Positions 23,801-33,552 of a stretch of DNA of 64,000 bases are shown one piece after another. Position numbers and translations under genes: made by a program. Location: NCBI GenBank assembly GCA_001695595.3, contig MBPM02000071.1:372001-436000 (forward strand). Reading direction: 5' to 3'. This stretch comes from Plasmopara viticola. Taxonomy: Eukaryota > Oomycota > Peronosporomycetes > Peronosporales > Peronosporaceae. The notes beneath the pieces are model-generated. The model saw only the letters and a program-made list of their open reading frames with translations. It did no database searches and was not told where the DNA came from. Numbering within the stretch: the first letter of the stretch is position 1; each line of letters starts with the position of its first letter.

Positions 23801-25759
23801 CGAAGATGTGCCTATTCAAAATAAGCGTTGAGCTTTTTCATGTGCAAGCACTTTAGCTCTGCTCGCAAGAGTACAATGTAATTTTTTACGTCCCTCTCTC
23901 CGTGATCTGCAAGACTATGGACAAAATATACTCCTTTCTGGGTCCTGTACAAGTGCGCCACCTGACGATGAATCGTCTTAAATGCGCTCAAGTAATATGA
24001 GGGTGGAAGTAACAGCTTTTGCAGCATACCTCTCCAAGTACTGAGTACGACCAACGATATGTCACTTGTTTGATATGATGATTATACCCATCGACTAAGA
24101 CGACTGCAATATATATCGAGTGTGTTAGAAGTCCTACATAAGGTCGGCGTCTGTGCCGAGAGAGGGAGCGCTTTCAATGCACCACTCGTCACTAAGCTCT
24201 ATGACACAAGTACCGCTGTACAATGTAGAGCTTACTTACCTGATCCATTATCATCTCATGTTGTAGAGATTTGCCGTGTCTAACAATAGAATTATCTCTT
24301 TATTGATCACAGACGCATTTATCATCCTTACTGCGACGGGCCTCAAATATGTTTAGGTTCAGCGAATTGCTATGGTGCATTATAGCTATCACAACCTGTA
24401 CAAAACTACCATAGTCATTACTCGAGTACAGGACAAACTCATGCTTGACACTTTTTTATATAAGCTCGCTCCTTTCATTAATAATTACCCGGTCCGCCGT
24501 ATATATATTGCGCAATTCGTTTACTACAATCTCAAGTACGTGCCTTTCACATTATTTGGATTGCACTAGTGGTTACCGTGCTGACTATCGCACTGACGTA
24601 AGGTTTGCATATTTTTTAAGCTTAGTGATCGGGCGCGTGGTAATCCATTTGAACGCTATTCACACGATTGTACGTCAGCTACATGATGAACTTGCAAATA
24701 AAAGCAATGTCTCTTTTGATTTTGGCCCGACTGGTGTGAAAAAAAGTCAGCACAAACTTTTCGATGCCTGAGACCATTCTTGGTCTGCAGCAAACTTACC
24801 TCGGTACCACTTCACGTCAACAAATTTCTATTGTATTTGTTGTAAATTTAGCGTAAAATTATCTGCACCTAGCAGAAAACGATGACTATATATTATTACT
24901 TACAAAGTCAAAGTAAAACGTGGATCTGGTATGTGAGATCATCTTGAAGTAGACAGATGAAGAATGGCTAGACTTCTACTTCTGTTTCTCTTTACGTTAC
25001 TGTGCACAGTGTCATGTTCTGTGAAAAGCCTAAGCGCGACATATTTGGTTATTACTCACGAAACTGCTGTATTTGTAAGGACGGAGCATCTAGCGAGAAC
25101 TGTGTGGCTAACTAATTTATATGCTACTTCCTCATATTTCACCCATGAGCGCACAATATCTCCTTGCGTTCTGTTAAATGGTTTTAGTGTACGGTCAAGT
25201 TGCCTCATGCATAAATAAAATATTATAAAAAATTTGGCTGGTATGCAGTACAGCATTATTGCTTAAACATTAATGGAAACTTTGATCACATGGTACTGCA
25301 ACACGCAGCTGCACCCCGATAGTAGTCTTTTTCCTAAGAAAGTATTATATTGTCATTTTGTAGTAGCGTAAAGTTTTCGCACCTGATAATTGTTCAAACT
25401 CAGTCTTATATTGAAATTCGCAAAGTCGATAGATATGCCACATGTATTCTTACAGCGAGAATGCATGTAAGTAAGAGTAAATATATGTCATAATTATAAG
25501 AAGGAATGCATGTACATCAGCTGTAGTAAGATAGGGTTATGGACCTCCGGAATTCTTGAATTCTTGTCCTCGAAACGCATATATATCCGATACCACAGGA
25601 TGCCCAACAGTTGCAGGCAGCGTGTCCCATCAACGGAGAAAAACATGCTAAGTACGCGCTTTATATGTATTTAAAAAGGTTGACACAAAATGTTCGATTT
25701 GCGATTGCTTTCTGAGCCGTCAATCTCGAATTCTATAGTCAGACACTAAATATGCTAGC
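23801..25759 (+). repeat. Tandem duplication upstream of SDHB, copy 1
   Basis: 1,959 bp directly followed by copy 2, sharing one base at the junction. It ends with ATGCTAGC, the SDHB start codon plus five bases. The first ~230 bp carry most of the differences, mainly small indels; the rest is nearly identical to copy 2. Confidence 0.92.
24964..25218 (+). CDS. Possible small secreted protein (copy 1)
   Basis: 84 codons beginning MARLLLLFLFTLLCTVSC, which looks like a signal peptide with a likely cleavage site after residue 18-22. The rest has two cysteines and no RxLR or other effector motif. The only change to copy 2 is a synonymous GTA/GTG. The frame may still be a chance ORF in a promoter region; no homologue is recognised. 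Confidence 0.3.
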   Translation: MARLLLLFLFTLLCTVSCSVKSLSATYLVITHETAVFVRTEHLARTVWLTNLYATSSYFTHERTISPCVLLNGFSVRSSCLMHK

Positions 25760-27690
25760 GAAGATGTGCCTATTCAAAATAAGCGTTGAGCTTTTTCATG
25801 TGCAAGCACTTTAGCTCTGCTCGCAAGAGTACAATGTAATTTTTTACGTCCCTCTCTCCGTGATCTGCAAGACTATGGACAAAATATACTCCTTTATGGG
25901 TCCTGTACAAGTGCGCCACCTGACGATGAATCGTAAATCGCGCTCAAATATGAGGGTGGAAGTAACAGCTTTTTGCATACCTCTCCAAAACTGAGTACGA
26001 CCAACGATGTCACTTTTGATGATATGATTACCCATCGACTAAGACGACTGCAATATATATCGAGTGTTAGAGTCCTACATAAGGTCGGGTCTGTGCCGAG
26101 AGAGAGCGCTTTCATGCACCACGTCACTAAGCTCTATGACACAAGTACCGCTGTACAATGTAGAGCTTACTTACCTGATCCATTATCATCTCATGTTGTA
26201 GAGATTTGCCGTGTCTAACAATAGAATTATCTCTTTATTGATCACAGACGCATTTATCATCCTTACTGCGACGGGCCTCAAATATGTTTAGGTTCAGCGA
26301 ATTGCTATGGTGCATTATAGCTATCACAACCTGTACAAAACTACCATAGTCATTACTCGAGTACAGGACAAACTCATGCTTGACACTTTTTTATATAAGC
26401 TCGCTCCTTTCATTAATAATTACCCGGTCCGCCGTATATATATTGCGCAATTCGTTTACTACAATCTCAAGTACGTGCCTTTCACATTATTTGGATTGCA
26501 CTAGTGGTTACCGTGCTGACTATCGCACTGACGTAAGGTTTGCATATTTTTAAGCTTAGTGATCGGGCGCGTGGTAATCCATTTGAACGCTATTCACACG
26601 ATTGTACGTCAGCTACATGATGAACTTGCAAATAAAAGCAATGTCTCTTTTGATTTTGGCCCGACTGGTGTGAAAAAAGTCAGCACAAACTTTTCGATGC
26701 CTGAGACCATTCTTGGTCTGCAGCAAACTTACCTCGGTACCACTTCACGTCAACAAATTTCTATTGTATTTGTTGTAAATTTAGCGTAAAATTATCTGCA
26801 CCTAGCAGAAAACGATGACTATATATTATTACTTACAAAGTCAAAGTAAAACGTGGATCTGGTATGTGAGATCATCTTGAAGTAGACAGATGAAGAATGG
26901 CTAGACTTCTACTTCTGTTTCTCTTTACGTTACTGTGCACAGTGTCATGTTCTGTGAAAAGCCTAAGCGCGACATATTTGGTTATTACTCACGAAACTGC
27001 TGTATTTGTGAGGACGGAGCATCTAGCGAGAACTGTGTGGCTAACTAATTTATATGCTACTTCCTCATATTTCACCCATGAGCGCACAATATCTCCTTGC
27101 GTTCTGTTAAATGGTTTTAGTGTACGGTCAAGTTGCCTCATGCATAAATAAAATATTATGAAAAATTTGGCTGGTATGCAGTACAGCATTATTGCTTAAA
27201 CATTAATGGAAACTTTGATCACATGGTACTGCAACACGCAACTGCACCCGATAGTAGTCTTTTTCCTAAGAAAGTATTATATTGTCATTTTGTAGTAGCG
27301 TAAAGTTTTCGCACCTGATAATTGTTCAAACTCAGTCTTATATTGAAATTCGCAAAGTCGATAGATATGCCACATGTATTCTTACAGCGAGAATGCATGT
27401 AAGTAAGAGTAATATATGTCATAATTATAAGAAGGAATGCATGTACATCAGCTGTAGTAAGATAGGGTTATGGACCTCCGGAATTCTTGAATTCTTGTCC
27501 TCGAAACGCATATATATCCGATACCACAGGATGCCCAACAGTTGCAGGCAGCGTGTCCCATCAACGGAGAAAAACATGCTAAGTACGCGCTTTATATGTA
27601 TTTAAAAGGGTCGACACAAAATGTTCGATTTGCGATTGCTTTCTGAGCCGTCAGTCTCGAATTCTATAGTCAGACACTAAATATGCTAGC
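25759..27690 (+). repeat. Tandem duplication upstream of SDHB, copy 2
   Basis: 1,932 bp, running into the SDHB coding region. It includes the whole immediate upstream region of SDHB and its first two and a half codons. Copy 1 therefore holds a second full SDHB promoter attached to a start codon that leads nowhere. Confidence 0.92.
26897..27151 (+). CDS. Possible small secreted protein (copy 2)
   Basis: Identical 84-residue product to the frame at 24964-25218. It ends about 530 bp upstream of SDHB on the same strand. Support is the signal-peptide-like N-terminus and the silent nature of the single difference between copies; one difference is not a real test of selection. Confidence 0.3.
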   Translation: MARLLLLFLFTLLCTVSCSVKSLSATYLVITHETAVFVRTEHLARTVWLTNLYATSSYFTHERTISPCVLLNGFSVRSSCLMHK

Positions 27691-28801
27691 TGCTGTGCGC
27701 TGTATTCAAAAGCCTGTGGTGGCGACGGGACTGCGTACCTTCAGCGTGCCGGCCTTTAATCCGGACCTCAAATCTCAGGTGGCTAAACCTAAGGTGCGTG
27801 AAGGGAGAAGCTCTTCGACACATAATATTGGGAGAAGTCTATTGAGAGACTGACGTGAGCTGATGCTATTGATGGAATAGAATATTAAGTATTTCAAGGT
27901 CTATCGCTGGGACCCGGAATCTAAGGAGAAACCCTACCAGTGCACGTACCCTGTGGATTTAGATGAGTACGTATAAAAGTCCCTGCTGCATATGGATTAC
28001 GCGGCGCTGGAAGTTGGAGTTCTGACGCGGTTTTTATCATCTGTTAGTTGCGGACCTATGATACTGGATGCTCTGATTAAGATAAAGAGCGAGCAGGACC
28101 CGACATTGACGTTTCGTCGGTATGACGTTTAATTGAGCGGCCAAGATTGATGATATGCGATTAAATTCTGGTTGTGTGTGCTGTGTGTGCAGCTCGTGCC
28201 GTGAGGGCATTTGCGGCTCTTGTGCCATGAACATTGATGGAGGAAACACATTGGCGTGTCTCAGTCCTATAAAAAAGAACAAGGACGTGATAAGCATACA
28301 CCCGCTGCCGCACATGTATGTCATCCGCGACCTGGTGCCCGACATGAACAACTTTTACGATCAGTATACGTCTATCAAGCCATGGCTACACTCGGAGAAG
28401 CCTCGCGATGTGAATCATGAGCATTTGCAGTCCGTTGAGGATCGTAAGAAGCTTGATGGCATGTACGAGTGTATCCTTTGCGCATGTTGTAGTACTTCAT
28501 GCCCAAGCTACTGGTGGAACCCCGACAAGTACCTCGGACCGGCTGGTACGTCGCAAGTAGTTCATGTCATTAGCTCATGTAATCCTGACACTTTGGTTTT
28601 GGTAAAGTGCTGATGCAGGCGTTTCGCTGGATCGAAGACTCGCGTGACGATAAGACAGAGGAGCGTCTGCGCGCGTTGGACGATTCTTTCAAGTTGTATA
28701 AGTGCCATACTATCATGAATTGCACACGCACATGTCCAAAGGGTTTGAATCCTGCTCAAGCCATTGGCAAGATCAAAACTCGGCTTGCCAGTATGCATTA
28801 A
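27683..28801 (+). CDS. SDHB: Succinate dehydrogenase iron-sulfur subunit, mitochondrial (complex II)
   Basis: Carries electrons from the flavoprotein subunit to ubiquinone in the inner mitochondrial membrane. Five exons fit: 27683-27793, 27890-27966, 28048-28119, 28193-28545 and 28608-28801, all with GT-AG introns of 62-96 bp, giving 268 residues. The N-terminus ([20 protein letters not shown]) is a basic presequence. The 2Fe-2S ligands are in [17 protein letters not shown] with a further Cys in TLAC. The 4Fe-4S and 3Fe-4S ligands are in [17 protein letters not shown] and [17 protein letters not shown]. The His of CHT, a known carboxamide-resistance position in fungi, is unchanged. The ORF is intact. 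Its start codon is the right boundary of a 1.95 kb tandem duplication. Confidence 0.95.
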
Positions 28802-30415
28802 CGATGAGGACGAATCACCAGTGGAGGCTTTGCCAAAGAAGCAGAACCACTTTAGCACGGAATTGTAGTAAGGATGTCTTGTCATAGCTACTGTCGCTGT
28901 CAGCTAATCGCACTTCGTTGCGGCAGCGCTTACTACTAAAAATTGAATGAATACAAAGACGACTTCATCTTGTCTAGTGATTTCCTACATTTGAAACAAT
29001 AAGTTTGTATGTAAACTCCACACGACCAATTTTATAGTCAATTTTAGGAAGTGATACTTCTCAAAAACACCCCTACTTCAGTGGCACTCTATGGTGCTAC
29101 TTTCTGCTAGTGGTTTTGCAAGCAATTGTCATCCAAAAATATCTTGATGCCACAAGTAATCGCTTGACTTGCGGTGGCAGTCTTCGAACTTCCCGCCTCG
29201 GCTAGTCGACGTGCTAGACCGGAGTCTTTGGCAAATCTGAAAGCGGATTTAGTTCCTCGTTATAGCGACATACCTCCACCATTTAAATTCTCTGATCGAA
29301 TTATTATTATTTTTTTGGTGATCGAAGAGCGAGCTCGGAGTGCTCTCGCATGTGGAGGAATTTAGGACCGAACCCATTATACTCTTGAAAGATTACTAAT
29401 CTCGGAAGCCTACTCTTCAATTTTATATTCTTATTAAAGTCCATGATTATATTTAAGCCATATATTCTAATTCTATTAAAAATTAATATTGGGATATCAA
29501 AGCTCAAATATTTTAAACATTCATCTTATTTTTTGCTTGCTTTCACCATATCACCATATTTTCCTCGGTAATGCCCGGTATCGTAATTTTCTTATTCAGT
29601 GCTGCCTCATCCATGCTGTTAAAGTCATGGACAGCCTGATCATTTACTCTTTCCGGTCTCGAGGGAAATCGACTTTAGATTGCAGTATATAATAACTAAT
29701 AAACTTCATTATTTTGATTTTATCAAATATTGTGTATGAGCGCTAAATTGAGTTCGGTTATTTATACAGGGATTTTTTCCTTTTGGCGTCCATAGAAAAA
29801 ACCTTAGTATGTAAAGTTGGGATTGAGATCGATAGAGTAGAGCCACTATTCTATCAAGGCTCCTTAACATAAGAGCTTGGCTTTACGTAACGATTTAATA
29901 CAGTTTCAGGTTTTGTTAAATTAACACTTCAATTGTAGAACAAGTTTTAGCAAGTAGAAGGCGGTTTAGTAACTTCTTTTGCGATTTGAAAAAACCGTTA
30001 CAGCTTTAGTGACTTCTTATATCTTGTTATCGTTATAGTAACTTCTGCGTCAAAATTAAACTATTCTACTTTCTGCAAGTTCTTATGATTCGTAAAATAC
30101 ATCCTATGTAGTAGCGTTCATTCTTAGGGAAATCCTTCGCGAATTCGTCATTACACCTCGATACAATGTCTTGAACCGGTGTCTTTCCTTTCGCTTTGCT
30201 TATCCGGTATGTCTCGTCAGTATAAATGAAAAGTTAAGGGTGGTAGACATTCCAGAGACGCATGCAGTGCGTGCGTTTCGTCCACCAAAAAATATACAAC
30301 GCTTAGTGTCGTCTATGACTACGTGTATACGGTAATAGGGCTGTCAATCAAATGGTGTGGCTTACATGAAAAGCTCAATATTGGGTGGGAGCAAACAAAC
30401 GTCCATTGTTTTTTT
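28802..30415. other. Spacer between SDHB and the SCP2-domain gene
   Basis: Very AT-rich with no recognisable gene. Around 29960-30050 the phrase TAGTRACTTCT recurs about three times at irregular spacing, a weak repeat. Contains the SDHB 3' end and the promoter of the next gene. Confidence 0.5.
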
Positions 30416-30427
30416 AGCATTCACTTC
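30416..30427 (+). promoter_or_regulatory. Inr-like initiator before the SCP2-domain gene
   Basis: AGCATTCACTTC lies about 28 bp upstream of the ATG and resembles the oomycete initiator (CATTYYNCA core). The same CATTCACTT core occurs upstream of eEF1B-gamma. Position and motif are suggestive only. Confidence 0.4.
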
Positions 30428-30454
30428 TAGACGGCGACTGTACTATCTGCGGAG

Positions 30455-31906
30455 ATGAGCGATCAGGACTGCACTGATCAAAACAGTGATGCAATTCCCC
30501 GTACTGGCTCAAAGGAGTCCCTGAAGGAGCGAGAGATAGACGAGGTCATGGATTTTCTCAAGTTTAGCGTCAAGTCCAGCACCAGCTTTGGGGGCACGAT
30601 CTTGTTTAAGTTTAAGGACGTGGACGACGTTGTACCGAAGACTACATACGCCGTCGAAATCAATGAATTTCAAGAAGTGGCTACTCGCAAAAACGTAAGT
30701 GCCCGCGAAGAGCGTGCTTTATGCGAGGTGACCATTTCAATGGACGACTTTCTTTGGATCTATTCGGGCAAAGCCACGAATGCAGATTTGGCAAGGCTGT
30801 TTTACGCTGGTCGCGTAGTGATCAGTGGCTATGCGTTTCGCACAGTCTCAAAATTTGCTCAGAGTTTTGACTTTTCGTCGGAAAAGTGGCGCAAATTTTA
30901 TGCTTGGCGGAAAGCGCAGGACGAGATGAACGACAGCAGCCGGTCGCCTAGTGCGTTGGAAGAAGCTAGGAACGTCGGCTCACCGTCGAGAGACTATTGG
31001 TATTTCCATGCGAAATCGATTTTGGACCATTTTAATGTCACCAAAGTGCAGCGTTTGCTTTGGGAAACGTCGCTTGCTAGTCTTTTCGGCGAGAAGGTCA
31101 TCTTGGAAAGTGTTCGCCACGCGTCGGCACGAGACAAGAATATTACATCAGGTAAATTTAGCGTCATTGCTAGTGTCGTCGGAAATTCTGGCCTCGTGTC
31201 GGCGGTCTTAGAGCGACGGGCGACTGCAGTCATTACGCCCAGTCAGCTGTATGACGAACGAAAATTGCATGCTGAACTGGATAGATTTTTGCGTTTATCA
31301 AAGCCCTCCTCAACGATCGTCGAGTCATTTGCGATGGATAATCCCAAACAAACTGCCACTTTCATGTTTGACTTTTTAAGCGAGGATTTTATAGAGGCTG
31401 TGAAGTTCAGTGCCAAGGAACGGCATCGACGCCGGCATCACCGCAACCGCGTGGATGTAGGTGATGCCGGCATGGCGCAGCTAGACAAGTTGGTACGGGT
31501 GATTGGAAAGGGCGGCCACTCAAATTCGAAACGAGATACTTGCTCAAAGTACGTGCCTGCTCCTGAGTTGCTTCTGCGCGAATTTCGTGTGAATGTTACT
31601 GATCTCATGGACAAGTTGAAAGAGAAGGCTTCTGGACGCAAGGCTCTGCATAAAATTCCCGCGCCTGAAATGGGCTGGTTAGTGCGCACGGGACGCTCAG
31701 GCAGCATGGTGATTGCTGATGGTGCCACTCACGATAAGGGGGACGATACAGAAGCTGCATTGCTACCAGCTACTTCTGCCCTATCGCGCTTGCCGCATAG
31801 CATTATTGTGGAAGTGAACCGTGCAAACATCGCTCGCAATCGAAGGCGCTTTGAGGGGCCCAAGCAGCGTATTAAGGCCAAGTTTGCGTCGATTTCGCGC
31901 GATTGA
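30455..31906 (+). CDS. SCP2 sterol-binding-domain protein with long unassigned C-terminus
   Basis: Single-exon gene, 483 residues. Residues ~27-137 fit the SCP2 lipid-transfer fold: an N-terminal helix (EREIDEVMDFLKFSVKSS), a beta section (GTILFKFKD, TYAVEINEF), then CEVTISMDDFLWIYSGKATN and FYAGRVVISGY, which match the CxIxxSxEDFxxIxxGKxxxxxxFxxGxxxIxG pattern of the family. The remaining ~340 residues contain basic tracts (KERHRRRHHRNR; a Lys/Arg-rich end RRRFEGPKQRIKAKF) and no domain I recognise. Family members bind sterols or fatty-acyl groups, often in peroxisomes; no C-terminal SKL signal is present here. SDHB lies upstream and WDR55-like starts 213 bp downstream on the same strand. 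Confidence 0.75.
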   Translation: MSDQDCTDQNSDAIPRTGSKESLKEREIDEVMDFLKFSVKSSTSFGGTILFKFKDVDDVVPKTTYAVEINEFQEVATRKNVSAREERALCEVTISMDDFLWIYSGKATNADLARLFYAGRVVISGYAFRTVSKFAQSFDFSSEKWRKFYAWRKAQDEMNDSSRSPSALEEARNVGSPSRDYWYFHAKSILDHFNVTKVQRLLWETSLASLFGEKVILESVRHASARDKNITSGKFSVIASVVGNSGLVSAVLERRATAVITPSQLYDERKLHAELDRFLRLSKPSSTIVESFAMDNPKQTATFMFDFLSEDFIEAVKFSAKERHRRRHHRNRVDVGDAGMAQLDKLVRVIGKGGHSNSKRDTCSKYVPAPELLLREFRVNVTDLMDKLKEKASGRKALHKIPAPEMGWLVRTGRSGSMVIADGATHDKGDDTEAALLPATSALSRLPHSIIVEVNRANIARNRRRFEGPKQRIKAKFASISRD

Positions 31907-32118
31907 TTAATGAGACTAATCCAGTCGTATCCCCCCTTCTCGATGAGCATCTTGTCTTTTCCGACGATTTCTAATAGTTAGACATTATAACAAGCAGCAC
32001 TTTTACTATTTAACGCAATTATCGCTTGAATTCCATACACCGATTGGCCAATTATTAATAATATGACGTAACTCTGTCGGCAGCCAGTCAGAAGCTTTTG
32101 GTGGACAGACCAAGCAGC

Positions 32119-33552
32119 ATGGGCGATCTCGACGATCACACGCCTGATGAAATCTACTGCGATAGTCAAGTGTTTGACATCGATTTCACCCACAAGCGGA
32201 CATTGTAGCTGTCGGTTGCATCGACGGCATCGTTAAAGTGTAAACATTGTTTGCCAGTCATTATTTTTAAGCGAATGGAGAGGCTGATTATGGCGCTCTG
32301 TGTGTGTAGGTACAAGTACTCGGAAGAGACGAACACACAGATTTTAGAGCTCAATTACCATCAGGAAGCCGTGCGAGCGCTAATGTTTGCACCTGATGGA
32401 CAGAGTACGTATACGCTTGCCTACGATCAATACTGACAAATTTAATGGGATTTGCTAATTTGTTGTGCTTGTGTGACCAGCCCTGTACACAGCGTCAGCA
32501 GACAAGTCGATTCGTGCCTTTGACACACTTGGAAAGGTCACGTGGGCCGAGATGCGTGCGCACGAGTAAGAAAGCAAGAGTCGAATTTTTACTGAACGAA
32601 GTTTTTAGTCCGAAAATTCTGTTATATTTTTGCTGGCAGTCACCCGTAAATCGCCTACATGAGCTATCTGGCAACGTCTTTGTAAGCGGTGACGACCACG
32701 GATGCATTAAAATTTGGGATACAAGGCAACACCGTTGCCTGTCGGAATTTAAAGAGCACACGGTGCGTTGCAGTCGTCTCTAGTGACAATTATATACCAA
32801 CAAATTTGTGGGCTTGCAGGACTATATCTCTGGATTTGCAACGGACCTGGCACAAGACCATTTGCTGGCGACGGGTGGAGACGGACGTTTATCAGCGTAC
32901 GATCTGCGCAAAAATGCATTAGTAGGCAAGAGCGACGAGCTGGATGATGAATTACTCTCTATTGCGGTAATCAAGAACGGAGGAAGGTTGTGTGTGGCTC
33001 GCAAGACGGCGTTTTTTATATTCAGCTGGGGTACTTGGGGAGACATGTCGGATCGGTTTCCAGGCCATCCGGACTCTGTTGAGGCCCTGCTTAAGGTGGA
33101 CGAGGATACTATCCTAACTGGATCTAGTGACGGCATTATTCGGTGCGTTTGTTGGTAGCCTCACACTTACATTTACGATTACTAAATGCTCTTTTGTTGT
33201 CATTAGTGTGGTTCAAATGCATCCAAACAAGTTGCTGGGTCTAATTGGCGACCATGAAGATCTGCCTGTCGAAAATCTCAAGTTTTCTCGTGACAAGAAA
33301 ATTGTGGGTAGCGTTTCGCACACAAATAAGGTACACTTTTGGGATGTTGGATTCTTGTTTGAAGAGGATGAAGAAGGGGACGAGGCGAACGAGCGTGAAG
33401 TCAAGACTCCAATTACATCGTCAATGGACGCTGACATGCAGGATGCAGATAGCGACAGTGACAGTGGTAGCGATGATTCAGGTAATCGTAACGCTTCTGG
33501 CGGACGTAGGCCAATGCCGACGGCCAACGAGCAATTTTTTTCGGATCTATAA
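32119..33552 (+). pseudogene. WDR55/Jip5-like WD40 protein, frame broken by small indels
   Basis: WD40-repeat protein of the nucleolar WDR55/Jip5 family, which acts in ribosome biogenesis. Exons consistent with the protein: 32119-32239, 32310-32404, 32481-32565, 32640-32762, 32820-33142 and 33207-33552. WD blocks include ALMFAPDGQ, LYTASADKSIRAFDT, VFVSGDDHGCIKIWDTRQ, LLATGGDGRLSAYDLRK, ILTGSSDGIIR and KVHFWDVGF; the tail is acidic with Ser-Asp repeats. The reading frame fails at four places: one C missing near 32187 (DIDF-HP), one G missing at the 32565 donor, one G near 32997, and about two Ts near 33018. All are in short homopolymers, so consensus error is as likely as true decay. A corrected gene would be ordinary. 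Confidence 0.8.

Noticed and set aside
24372..26504. 65-codon frame present identically in both tandem copies
   Set aside because: Identity simply reflects the recent duplication; there is no signal peptide, domain or other support.
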